A stretch of 64,000 bases of DNA from Adhaeribacter swui (lineage in GTDB: Bacteria; Bacteroidota; Bacteroidia; Cytophagales; Hymenobacteraceae), in assembly GCF_014217805.1 (NCBI RefSeq), contig NZ_CP055156.1:5586585-5650584 (forward strand), written 5' to 3'. Shown in pieces: positions 29,225-37,361 of the stretch (position 1 is its first letter; every line of letters starts with the position of its first letter). The translations under genes and the position numbers were made by a program. Under the pieces are notes generated by a model. That model searched no databases. It was not told where the DNA came from and saw only the letters and a program-made list of their open reading frames with translations.

Positions 29225-29282
29225 AAATTTAAAAACAAGAAGGCCTTTGCAGATTTGCAAAGGCCTTCTTGTTTTTAAATTT
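29225..29282 (+). terminator. Strong terminator, 27-bp perfect stem
   Basis: 29225-29251 pairs perfectly with 29256-29282 around a GATT loop (core AAGGCCTTTGCA). A/T-rich arms on both sides allow use in either direction, serving the surface protein on plus and possibly read-through from minus. Confidence 0.9.
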
Positions 29283-29335
29283 GGTAGCCATTCTAAATTT
29301 TTAAAAAATTACCTTCTAAGCAATTTAACAGATCC

Positions 29336-30115
29336 TTACAAAGCCCGGTCGAGATGCACGTAGCCGCCATCTACGTGAATTAACTGGCCGGTGGTATGGC
29401 TGGATTTGGGCGATAACAGAAATGCTACCGTATTGGCAATTTCTTCGGCGGTGGTCATGCGTTTTTCCAGGGGTATTTTATCGGTAATGGATTTTAGTTT
29501 TTCTTCCGGGTTCGGGAAAGTTTTAATCCAATCCTGGTACAAGGGAGTCCAGGCTTCGGCTACTATTATGGCATTTACCCGGATTTTGTAGGGCAATAAT
29601 TCCACAGCCCATTCGCGGGTTAGCGCATTCCGGCCGCCGTTAGCAGCCGCGTAAGCCGAGGTATTGCCCTGGCCGGTTTTGGCCGTTTTGGAAGTAATGT
29701 TTACAATAGCTCCCTGGCTTTGCTTTAAAGCCGGTAGCGCATAATGTGCCATTAGGTAATAGTGTACTACATTCCGGTGCAGCGAAAGCATAAATTTTTC
29801 GTAATCGCCATGTTCTAAACCCACACCATCGTTTACGCCGGCATTGTTTACCAGCCCATCAATTTGGTTATAACGCGCCATTACGGTTTCTACGGCTAGT
29901 TTACTGGCCTCCGGATTGGTTAATTCCGCTACTACCTGGTCTGCTTTTCCGCCGGCATGTACAATTTCTTGCACCATGGCTTGATTATCTTGCTCGTTGC
30001 GGCCAATAATTACCGGCAGAGCGCCTTCGGCCGCCAACACCTGCGAAATGCCGGCGCCAATCCCTTTGGCTCCCCCGGTTACTAAAATTATTTTATCTTT
30101 TAACTCTAAATTCAT
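29336..30115 (-). CDS. SDR-family oxidoreductase with altered YxxxK motif
   Basis: This 259-residue protein is a classical short-chain dehydrogenase by fold: TGGAKGIGAG (cofactor site, ~14-23), VNNAGVND (~89-96), the Ser region NITSKT (~138-143) and Tyr in SAYAAANGGRNALTREWA. The residue four after the Tyr, normally the catalytic Lys of YxxxK, is Asn (codon AAC). The sequence otherwise resembles the L-fucose dehydrogenase-like SDR branch. Either this subgroup works without the Lys or activity is changed. It is the last gene of a minus-strand group with a nucleotidyltransferase and glycerate enzymes. Confidence 0.85.
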   Translation of the reverse strand: MNLELKDKIILVTGGAKGIGAGISQVLAAEGALPVIIGRNEQDNQAMVQEIVHAGGKADQVVAELTNPEASKLAVETVMARYNQIDGLVNNAGVNDGVGLEHGDYEKFMLSLHRNVVHYYLMAHYALPALKQSQGAIVNITSKTAKTGQGNTSAYAAANGGRNALTREWAVELLPYKIRVNAIIVAEAWTPLYQDWIKTFPNPEEKLKSITDKIPLEKRMTTAEEIANTVAFLLSPKSSHTTGQLIHVDGGYVHLDRAL

Positions 30116-30203
30116 GGTTGCTTTTTAGATACAGGGAGCCAAGTAATCAGGATTAATCTAAAAAGGCAAAACTTTTATTTTTTTCTTTTGGCCAGTACCA
30201 CTC

Positions 30204-31130
30204 TCAACCAGATGGCCACAATTTTTGCGGATACTGCCCGGTAGCAATTAACTCGGAGAGCTGGCGTTTTACTTCTTCTTTATCTTCGGGGTAAGTTACG
30301 CCCATCCACTGATCCGCAGACGTGAGCACTTGTACTGTTGCTACATTATCCGTTAGCATCTGATTAACGGCTTCCGGGATATAAAATTCCGCTTTCTCGG
30401 TGTGGTTTTGTTTTTTTAAGAATGCTACCAGGTAGTTTTCCAATACAGGAAAAATAGCCGGCGTAAAACCCCAGAAATTCATCGATACGGTTTCCTGGCC
30501 GGTTAAATGCAATTCTTTTTGCTGGGGTAAACTGGCGACAATTTGGTCTTCTTTTTTAAAAATTTCTTTTAACTCCCGCACCGAAAGCAACTGCTTATTT
30601 TCATCTACTTTACACAAAGCCCGCGACACGCTACCGTTTTTAGACAAAGTATTCAGTAAAGGATAACCTGCCAGGCACCATTGCGGCTTAGTTGAGTTGC
30701 TACGAGAGGAATTTTTTAAAAAATCAGCTACTTGCCGGAAGGAAGAATAACCATAAAAATCGTCGGCGTTAATTACCGCAAAAGGCTCTTGTATCTGCGC
30801 CCGTGCCGACCACAAAGCATGCCCCGTGCCCCAGGGTTTTTCACGTGAAGCCGGTACGGCCAGATTGCCCGGTACCACCTGGAGCTCCTGAAAAGCCAAA
30901 ACCACCGGAACCTGGGCTGGCACCCGGGACAAAATAGTAGCAGTAAATTCCTCTTCCAGAACTTTCCGGATTACAAACACTATTTTACCAAAACCGGCTT
31001 TAACAGCATCGTAAATCGAGTAATCCATAATCGTTTCACCGTTTGGCCCAAAGCTATCGAGTTGCTTGAGTTTACCGTATCGACTGCCCATACCGGCCGC
31101 CAGAACCACTAAAGTGGGCGCTTGTTCCAT
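30204..31130 (-). CDS. Nucleotidyltransferase (NTP-transferase/NDP-sugar pyrophosphorylase-like)
   Basis: The start is set at the ATG at 31130 (MEQAPTLVVLAAGMGSRYG), because the glycine-rich NTP-binding signature LAAGMGSRYGKLKQL must be near the N-terminus; a frame open to 31196 adds 22 unsupported residues. The 308-residue product has GTGHALWSA and the metal-site INADDFYGYSSF typical of NTP transferases that activate sugar 1-phosphates. The specific sugar is not evident. It lies 106 bp downstream of the glycerate kinase gene on the same strand. Confidence 0.82.
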   Translation of the reverse strand: MEQAPTLVVLAAGMGSRYGKLKQLDSFGPNGETIMDYSIYDAVKAGFGKIVFVIRKVLEEEFTATILSRVPAQVPVVLAFQELQVVPGNLAVPASREKPWGTGHALWSARAQIQEPFAVINADDFYGYSSFRQVADFLKNSSRSNSTKPQWCLAGYPLLNTLSKNGSVSRALCKVDENKQLLSVRELKEIFKKEDQIVASLPQQKELHLTGQETVSMNFWGFTPAIFPVLENYLVAFLKKQNHTEKAEFYIPEAVNQMLTDNVATVQVLTSADQWMGVTYPEDKEEVKRQLSELIATGQYPQKLWPSG

Positions 31131-31236
31131 GCCTGTTAGTTTATTAGTAAAGAAATAAGTTAAGTATACCGTAAGTAGCATTGCCTTTGGCGGCATACTG
31201 CAACCAATTTCTTTTACTCCTAACCAGCCAGATCAG

Positions 31237-32385
31237 TTATGTTTTACGGGTATTTACCGGTAATAGCAAAAGTTTGCCTACCTGACAGGCGGTACGTTTT
31301 AGATTTACGGCCGTATGCGCAATGGCTTCGGTTAAAGGTACCGGCCCTGTACCAATCGGAAATACCGCATCGAAATAGTGGAAATCTTTTAAATTTAAAT
31401 CAACTGGCATTTGCCCGGCCAAGGCAACCACCGGAATTTTTAAATTTTTTGCCAATTTAGCTACACCGTAGGGCCCTTTACCGGCTAAAGTTTGCTCGTC
31501 CAGGCCTCCTTCGGCGGTTATCAGTAAATCGGCATTGTTAAGTAATTCCCGGAAATTGGTTTTCTGTAGGATGTATTCTGTACCGGGCACCAGCTTAGCA
31601 TTTAAAATAGCGGCTAACCCGGCGGCAGTTCCTCCGGCGGCTCCACCGTGGGGCAAATGCGCTATTTGCTTATTAAATTGCTGCTGAATGATTTGAGCTA
31701 GGTTAGTTAGGGCATTTTCGAGTAAAACCACTGCCTTTTCGTCGGCGCCTTTTTGCGGCCCAAATACGAAGGCAGCTCCCTTGGGGCCAAGCAAAGGATT
31801 ATCGACATCGCACACTACGGTAATTTCACAAGTTTCTAATCGGGAATCGAGTTCTGTTAAGTCTATCCGGGCTAGTTGCCGCAAAGAGGCCGCACCAGGC
31901 GGTAGTTGCTGATCTTGTTCATCGTAAAATTGAACGCCTAAAGCTTGCAGCAAGCCGGTACCACCATCTACAGTGGCACTATTGCCTACGCCTATTAAAA
32001 TTTCCTGAACTCCAGCGTCCAGAGCGGCTTTTACTAATTGCCCTGTACCATAGGTAGAAGCTTGCAAGGGATCAGGTTCTGTGCTAGTCAGGTGTTTTAA
32101 CCCGGAAGCTTGCGCCAACTCTATTACGGCGGTTTTCCCTTGGTTAACTAAGCCAAATGTTGCGGTAATTGGCCGGAGTAATGGATCCAGCACGGCCACC
32201 TGCCGGTAAGTTCCCTGCCAATGGTTTACCAGAATTTCCAGCATGCCTTCTCCCCCATCGGCCACCGGAAAAATGAAGTAAGTAGCGTCTATATTACTTT
32301 CTTCCAGACCCGCTTTTATAGCGTTTGCCACTTCTAAACCCGAAAGGCTGTGCTTAAAAGCATTGGGAGAGATTACTACGTGCAT
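31237..32385 (-). CDS. Glycerate kinase
   Basis: It phosphorylates D-glycerate. The 382-residue protein begins MHVVISPNAFKHSLSGLEVANAIKAGL, the N-terminal signature of the GarK/GlxK glycerate kinase family, and has FPVADGGEGMLEIL, GVGNSATVDGGTGLLQALG, CDVDNPLLGPKGAAFVFGPQKGA and LITAEGGLDEQTLAGKGPYGVAKLA. Length is normal. It follows a 2-hydroxyacid dehydrogenase gene by 61 bp on the same strand, consistent with a hydroxypyruvate to glycerate to phosphoglycerate route. Whether it makes 2- or 3-phosphoglycerate is not readable; this family usually gives 2-phosphoglycerate. Confidence 0.93.
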   Translation of the reverse strand: MHVVISPNAFKHSLSGLEVANAIKAGLEESNIDATYFIFPVADGGEGMLEILVNHWQGTYRQVAVLDPLLRPITATFGLVNQGKTAVIELAQASGLKHLTSTEPDPLQASTYGTGQLVKAALDAGVQEILIGVGNSATVDGGTGLLQALGVQFYDEQDQQLPPGAASLRQLARIDLTELDSRLETCEITVVCDVDNPLLGPKGAAFVFGPQKGADEKAVVLLENALTNLAQIIQQQFNKQIAHLPHGGAAGGTAAGLAAILNAKLVPGTEYILQKTNFRELLNNADLLITAEGGLDEQTLAGKGPYGVAKLAKNLKIPVVALAGQMPVDLNLKDFHYFDAVFPIGTGPVPLTEAIAHTAVNLKRTACQVGKLLLLPVNTRKT

Positions 32386-32446
32386 TTGTTGAAGATTATT
32401 TATTCAAAAATTAAATTTTTTAAAATTAATTGGGTTGAGGTTAGAT

Positions 32447-33397
32447 TTATGAATGAACTCCATCTATTTTAAAAAAATCCCGGATATTCTGCAGTACTTT
32501 ATCCATGAGCAATATGCGGGCTTCGTGGCTGGACCAGGCAATGTGTGGGGTTAATACCAGTTTAGCCGGATTGTTAATTTTCAACAACGGGTTATCGGGT
32601 TTAATAGGCTCAGCGGCAAACACATCTAAACCGGCCCCGGCAATCAAATCATCGTTTAAAGCTTTTGCTAAGTCGTTTTCATCGACAATGCCACCCCGCC
32701 CCACATTAATGAGCAAGGCTGATTTTTTCATTTGCTGCAGTTGCGGATAAGCCATTAAGTTGCGCGTTTTTCCGGATAAGGGAGCATGAATAGAAATAAT
32801 GTCGGAGGTAGCTAAAAATTCATTTAGCTCCAACCTTTCATAATCCGGGTTATGGTTTTTGCCGGACGTAGAGTAATAAACGACTTTGGCCCCGAAAGCT
32901 GCAGCAATTTTAGCTACTTGCCGGCCAATGTTGCCTAAGCCAATAATACCAAATTGTTTACCGCTAATTTCAAAGTAAGAAGGACCCAGGTGGGTAAAGA
33001 TATCGGACTCCGAATAACCACCCAATTTAACATAATTATCAAAATAAGGTATATTATTTATTAATTGCAGCAGCAAAGCAAAAGTAAGTTGCGCTACGCT
33101 GTGCGTAGAATAATCAACAGCATTCTTTACGGTAATATTTAAATCCTGAGCTGCGGTTAAATCTATGTTGTTCATGCCGGTAGCCGCCACGCAAATTAAT
33201 TTTAAATTCGGGCTGTTTTCCAGCGTATCCTTATCCAGAACTACTTTATTGGTAATAACTACATCCTGATCTTTTACGCGGGCCAAGGTTTCTGATGGAT
33301 CTGTAGTTGCGTATAAACTTACCTCCCCGAACTCACGCAGTTTTTCCAGGTTCGGAATATCGCCCATGGTTTTGGTATCTAAAAAGGCAATCTTCAT
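32447..33397 (-). CDS. D-2-hydroxyacid dehydrogenase (glycerate/hydroxypyruvate type)
   Basis: This 316-residue NAD(P)-dependent enzyme has the Rossmann motif GIIGLGNIGRQVA (~147-159) and the catalytic triad: Arg in NVGRGGIVD, Glu in DVFAAEP and His in LTPHIAW. N-terminal ITNKVVLDK and CVAATGMNNID fit the glycerate dehydrogenase branch. Its position directly upstream of glycerate kinase supports reduction of hydroxypyruvate or glyoxylate to glycerate or glycolate as the role (inference). Length is usual. Confidence 0.9.
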   Translation of the reverse strand: MKIAFLDTKTMGDIPNLEKLREFGEVSLYATTDPSETLARVKDQDVVITNKVVLDKDTLENSPNLKLICVAATGMNNIDLTAAQDLNITVKNAVDYSTHSVAQLTFALLLQLINNIPYFDNYVKLGGYSESDIFTHLGPSYFEISGKQFGIIGLGNIGRQVAKIAAAFGAKVVYYSTSGKNHNPDYERLELNEFLATSDIISIHAPLSGKTRNLMAYPQLQQMKKSALLINVGRGGIVDENDLAKALNDDLIAGAGLDVFAAEPIKPDNPLLKINNPAKLVLTPHIAWSSHEARILLMDKVLQNIRDFFKIDGVHS

Positions 33398-33526
33398 AAA
33401 ATTTAAAAAATTAGCTGAGGCAACAATCTACAAATAAAAATTCTTATGGTTAATTCTAAAAATCCGAAAGCTATTGACGTATTTAAAAGAAGCGCGAACC
33501 AAGAAAATAATTTATCAAAGCCCACG

Positions 33527-33775
33527 CTACGCACCTTGGTTAGCGGCAATTTCTTGCAATAACTGTTCGTCGGAGTAGGCCTCGAGCCAGTTTTTAGGTA
33601 ACTGCAACCGTACGGTTTGGGCGCCGCCGCTGGGGGTGCAAACAACCGGTACTTCGCCGTTTTCACTTTCACTTAAATCGTTAGCTTTTTCGGCGGCTTT
33701 ACTATTAACAGCAGCATAAGCCTGCACGCAAGTCCAGGTGGTATTATCGATAGCGGTAACTTCTCTTTGTTTCAT
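33527..33775 (-). CDS. Small conserved-looking protein of unknown function
   Basis: This 82-residue protein starts MKQREVTAIDNTTWTCVQAYAA and contains a Ser/Glu-rich centre followed by VPVVCTPSGGAQTVRLQLPKNWLEAYSDEQLL. It has two Cys, no signal peptide and no membrane segment. The frame, with coding-like third positions, is preferred over a longer overlapping frame at 33403-33672 that has a poor start. I recognise no family. It lies 129 bp upstream of the hydroxyacid dehydrogenase gene on the same strand. Confidence 0.6.
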   Translation of the reverse strand: MKQREVTAIDNTTWTCVQAYAAVNSKAAEKANDLSESENGEVPVVCTPSGGAQTVRLQLPKNWLEAYSDEQLLQEIAANQGA

Positions 33776-34101
33776 GTGAGGTTTATATTGTTAGAAACTA
33801 AGCATACTAACTTCATCGGTTTTTGTTTTCTTTCAGCCTTGCTCCTATTTGCATATTTCAGCCGGATTTTAAAAAGTATATCCAAAGTCCGGTATTGGGG
33901 ATATAACCAATAGCCTCTTTCAATTGTTATAGTGGGTGAATGGCTAATTTTGGCTACGCGCTTGCGGGTATTTTCCCGATTAATTTTTCGGATTTTTTAA
34001 AAAAATCCGATTTTAAATAAGTCTTTTGTAACTCAAATTCGTAATCGGTTTAAAGAACATCATTCTTTTACCGGATGATGCATTTCTAAACTTTTATTTT
34101 T
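33776..34101. other. Divergent intergenic region with palindrome
   Basis: This 326-bp region lies between the small unknown gene and mqo. It contains a 21-bp palindrome at 33989-34009 and is otherwise A/T-rich. It presumably holds the mqo promoter. Confidence 0.5.
33989..34009. promoter_or_regulatory. 21-bp perfect palindrome upstream of mqo
   Basis: CGGATTTTTT-A-AAAAAATCCG. It is too far from any upstream gene's 3' end to be its terminator, since both flanking genes point away. A regulator site or cruciform is possible; this is inference. Confidence 0.4.
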
Positions 34102-35622
34102 ATGACTAATAACGATAAAATAAATCAAGATAATCCGGATGTTATTTTAATTGGCGCCGGTATTATGAGTGCCACCTTGGGCATGATGATTAAAGTACTG
34201 GAACCGGATGTTACCGTAGAAATTTTTGAGCGACTGGACGTAGCCGCCGCGGAAAGTTCGGATGCCTGGAATAATGCAGGAACAGGCCACTCGGCGTTTT
34301 GCGAACTAAATTACACGCCCGAAAAACCGGATGGCTCTATTGATACGTCGAAAGCGGTTAATATTGCCGAATCTTTCGAAATATCGAAGCAATTCTGGGC
34401 TTTCCTGATTCAGAATAATTTAATCGACCTTCCGGAGTCTTTTATCCGGCGTATTCCGCACATGAGTTTTGTGTGGGGCGAGAAAAACGTAGAATATTTA
34501 AAAAAACGCCACGCTGCGCTTACCAAATGCCCGCTGTTTAAAGGCATGCAGTACTCCGAAGATTTAAACCAGCTTACCCAATGGATGCCTTTGATTATGG
34601 AAGGCCGCGACCCGAACCAAAAAGTAGCGGCTACCCGCATGGAAATTGGTACCGACGTGAACTTTGGCGCTTTAACCCGCAGCATGCTGGATTATTTAAA
34701 AGAACAAGACGGCGTTAAAATCCATTTTCACCACGAAGTACGCAAACTTAAAAAAACCGAAGATGGCCGTTGGCAGATTAAAGTAAAAGACTTAGCTACC
34801 GATGCCAAAAGAAAATTAAGCGCCCGGTTTGTGTTTATTGGCGCGGGGGGCGGTTCGTTGCCTTTGCTCGAAAAATCAGAAATTCCGGAAGGAAAAGGTT
34901 TTGGTGGTTTCCCGGTAAGTGGGCAATGGCTGGTGTGCACCAACCCCAATATTATAAACCGTCACCAGGCCAAAGTTTACGGTAAAGCTGCCGTAGGTTC
35001 GCCGCCCATGTCGGTACCGCACCTGGATACCCGGGTAATTAATAACGAGAAAGCTTTGTTGTTTGGTCCGTACGCCGGCTTTAGCACCAAATTTTTAAAA
35101 CAAGGCTCTTACCTGGATTTACCTTTATCCATTAAAGCCAATAATTTACGCCCCATGATTATTGCGGGCATTAAAAACATACCTTTAACCCGGTACTTAA
35201 TTAACCAGGTACGGCAATCGCCTGCCGACCGGTTAGCCGCTTTGCGCGAGTTTGTGCCGGAAGCCCGCATGGAAGACTGGAAACTCGAAACGGCTGGTCA
35301 GCGGGTACAGGTAATTAAAAAAGACGCGAAAAAAGGTGGGGTTCTGGAATTTGGTACCGAGGTAGTAAGTGCCGCCGATGGCTCTATTGCCGCTCTACTC
35401 GGGGCATCACCGGGAGCTTCTACGGCCGTTTCTATTATGCTGAGCTTGTTGCAACGGTGCTTCCCGGAACGGTTTAATACCGAAAAAGCGCAAACCAAAA
35501 TTAAACAAATGATTCCTTCTTTCGGCGAATCGTTGAGTAAAAACGAGGCTCTTTTGGAAGAAGTGCGCAACATGACCCACGAAGTACTCGGAATTAAAGA
35601 AACCGAACCCGTGCAAATCTAA
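34102..35622 (+). CDS. mqo: Malate:quinone oxidoreductase
   Basis: It oxidises malate to oxaloacetate and passes electrons to the quinone pool at the inner membrane, replacing or supplementing NAD-linked malate dehydrogenase. The 506-residue protein has the FAD-binding N-terminus ([19 protein letters not shown]...VEIFERLD) and Mqo-specific segments [53 protein letters not shown], and a late [10 protein letters not shown] motif. Length matches the family. It is a single gene with a strong terminator and convergent with the WYL regulator. Confidence 0.96.
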   Translation: MTNNDKINQDNPDVILIGAGIMSATLGMMIKVLEPDVTVEIFERLDVAAAESSDAWNNAGTGHSAFCELNYTPEKPDGSIDTSKAVNIAESFEISKQFWAFLIQNNLIDLPESFIRRIPHMSFVWGEKNVEYLKKRHAALTKCPLFKGMQYSEDLNQLTQWMPLIMEGRDPNQKVAATRMEIGTDVNFGALTRSMLDYLKEQDGVKIHFHHEVRKLKKTEDGRWQIKVKDLATDAKRKLSARFVFIGAGGGSLPLLEKSEIPEGKGFGGFPVSGQWLVCTNPNIINRHQAKVYGKAAVGSPPMSVPHLDTRVINNEKALLFGPYAGFSTKFLKQGSYLDLPLSIKANNLRPMIIAGIKNIPLTRYLINQVRQSPADRLAALREFVPEARMEDWKLETAGQRVQVIKKDAKKGGVLEFGTEVVSAADGSIAALLGASPGASTAVSIMLSLLQRCFPERFNTEKAQTKIKQMIPSFGESLSKNEALLEEVRNMTHEVLGIKETEPVQI

Positions 35623-35650
35623 ATCACGGATTTTTCCGGATTTAGCGGAT
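35623..35650 (+). repeat. Inverted repeat, left arm (ATCACGGAT... type)
   Basis: The arm starts at the mqo stop codon. Its reverse complement, with one mismatch, lies at 35835-35862, ending at the stop codon of the convergent WYL gene. The sequence is a chain of CGGATT-like units, a form seen in dispersed repeats. Confidence 0.75.
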
Positions 35651-35704
35651 AACACAGATGCTCATTCTACTTAATCGTAAATTTTTAATTTTTAATATTT
35701 TCAG

Positions 35705-35746
35705 AAAAGCAGAAAGGTGAACGTAATGGTTCACCTTTCTGCTTTT
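35705..35746 (+). terminator. Bidirectional terminator between mqo and WYL gene
   Basis: A perfect 18-bp stem (core GCAGAAAGGTGAAC / GTTCACCTTTCTGC) with a GTAATG loop ends in TTTT; AAAA at the other end gives a T-run on the minus strand too. It sits midway between the two convergent stop codons. Confidence 0.9.
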
Positions 35747-35834
35747 GTAGAAGATGCATAAGACCTTTCTTCTAATTTGAGAAAATCAGAAATTTAAAAA
35801 ATTTGATAAATTGCACATTGATACAATCCGCGTA

Positions 35835-35862
35835 ATCCGCTAAATCCGGGAAAATCCGTGAT
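35835..35862 (-). repeat. Inverted repeat, right arm
   Basis: It is the near-exact reverse complement of 35623-35650 (one substitution). The arms abut the stop codons of the two convergent genes and enclose the terminator hairpin. Confidence 0.75.
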
Positions 35863-36552
35863 CTAGAAATCCACTGGAATTAATTTCTGGTAGGTTTTTA
35901 AATCGATGTGGTCTTGTTTCTCGAAAGGCCGCTCCGTAGGGGTAATTTTTAAAATTCGGGAAACTTTAAAATCGCGGTATTCTTGCCGCCAATGGCACCA
36001 GGCAATTAAATGCCAGCTAAAAGCGTAAAAAAGCAAACCAATCGGTTCGATGTAGCGCTTGCTAACTTCGCTTTTATTGTTTTTATAATCGAGCTGCACA
36101 ATGGTTTTGTTTGAGATGGCGTTTTGCAGCACCGATAAGTACTCGTAATCGTTTTGTATGCAAGCTGGAAATTGGTACCGGATGTTGCTGGTTAGTATTT
36201 CGAGCTTCTCTTTTTGAGAACCCCGCAGCACCGAATTTATTTTGCTTAAAGCGCTGGAGTAATGCGTCTGAATGGATTTATCGGCAAATCCGTATACTAA
36301 ACTTTCCATCAGCAGTAAGGCATTGGCTTCTTCGCAGGAAAAGGAAATAGGCGGCAGAAAATAGCCTTGCACAATAAAATAGCCTTTATTTTGCTCAAAA
36401 CTTACCGGTATGCCCTGCTCACCCAAAGCTTTTACGTCGCGGTAAACCGTGCGCACGCTAATGCCAAACTTATCGGCTATTTTTTCGGCGGTAACGTATT
36501 TTTTAGATTGCAACAAAGTTAATATGCCAAATAAGCGATCAATCCGGTTCAT
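35863..36552 (-). CDS. HTH/WYL-domain transcriptional regulator (YafY type)
   Basis: This 229-residue protein has a DeoR-like winged HTH at residues ~1-60 (MNRIDRLFGILTLLQSKKYVTAEKIADKFGISVRTVYRDVKALGEQGIPV) and a C-terminal WYL domain (~130-225), where the signature reads YIEPIGLLFYAFSWHLIAWCHWRQEYRDFKVSRI. WYL domains sense nucleic-acid or small-molecule ligands. The target genes are not evident: the gene is convergent with mqo and 345 bp from the next minus-strand gene. Length is a little short of typical YafY regulators (~230-330). Confidence 0.9.
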   Translation of the reverse strand: MNRIDRLFGILTLLQSKKYVTAEKIADKFGISVRTVYRDVKALGEQGIPVSFEQNKGYFIVQGYFLPPISFSCEEANALLLMESLVYGFADKSIQTHYSSALSKINSVLRGSQKEKLEILTSNIRYQFPACIQNDYEYLSVLQNAISNKTIVQLDYKNNKSEVSKRYIEPIGLLFYAFSWHLIAWCHWRQEYRDFKVSRILKITPTERPFEKQDHIDLKTYQKLIPVDF

Positions 36553-36897
36553 TGGAGGTTTATTAAATTTGTGAGTATCTATTTTCTTTTAAAGCCTTTT
36601 TCTACTTATAAATCTTTAGGTATTAAGATTATAAGTCTTGGTAGAAGCAGCAAATCTGGCTTAGGTCTGGAGGAATAAAGATAAATATTTTATCGCACGC
36701 AAGCACTAAATTGCTAAATTACTTAGTTAATTTTTTTAATTTAATAATCTTGACTGCGGCTGATAAGGCAAATTCAGGAACTAATATTAAATCGTTCTGC
36801 GCTCAATTATAGAAGAAAACTAGGCTATCAAATTTTTAAATTTTTTAAAATTTGATAGCCTAGTTTTCTTCTATTTAACTTAAGCAAGTTAAACCAA
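36553..36897. other. Intergenic region with 25-bp-stem hairpin
   Basis: The 345-bp gap holds the large inverted repeat at 36811-36872. The rest is A/T-rich, with no supported feature. Confidence 0.6.
36811..36872 (-). terminator. Very strong hairpin terminator, 25-bp perfect stem
   Basis: 36811-36835 pairs perfectly with 36848-36872 (core AAACTAGGCTATCAAATTT and its complement). The loop is 12 A/T bases. It lies 26 bp past the end of the interrupted membrane-protein gene on the minus strand. Confidence 0.85.
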
Positions 36898-37293
36898 TTA
36901 GCTAGTTGCTACCGTTATTTGCTTTAAACCTTTAGCTTGCAATATAGCCATTGCTCCTACCCATACTGCTACCGCCGCAATTAAAAAGTAACCAATTGTG
37001 CTAAAATGGAACCATTGCGGTACTAAAATAATGGCGCTTTCAACTACCCAAAGAATATCCAGGGCAATTATAAATTTTACCTAGCCTTTCTGCACGATGG
37101 GTTTACGACTCTGCACCAAAACAAAACCAGCAAACAGCAACAAGAAAATGCCGACGGCTACAAAAGGCAAGGTTTTGGGCGCACCGAATAATTCTGCAAT
37201 ATAACCGGGAAAAAGCAATAGCAACAAGGCAGTGGCTCCAGAACTTAAAGCATTAATTAATAATACTGATTTTAAGCTTGTTATTGTTTTCAT
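36898..37293 (-). pseudogene. Four-helix membrane protein gene interrupted by one in-frame TAG
   Basis: The ATG at 37293 opens MKTITSLKSVLLINALSSG and runs 70 codons to TAG at 37083-37081. The same frame continues without another stop: VKFIIALDILWVVESAIILVP...GYFLIAAVAVWVGAMAILQAKG..., ending TAA at 36898. The whole frame would be ~131 residues with four hydrophobic helices, two on each side of the stop. A CAG-to-TAG change (Gln to stop) is the simplest explanation. Nothing else in the frame is damaged, so the mutation is recent, a sequencing error, or suppressed. An AraC regulator is divergently encoded 68 bp away. Confidence 0.8.
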
Positions 37294-37361
37294 AATTGTA
37301 TTTTTTAGTGTACTCAAAACTAGCTACCCTCCTAAGCTATTAGTTGATATTTTGCGACAAA

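Noticed and set aside
33403-33672. 89-codon minus-strand frame overlapping the small 82-aa gene
   Set aside because: Poor start and non-coding-like composition compared with the overlapping frame 33527-33775.
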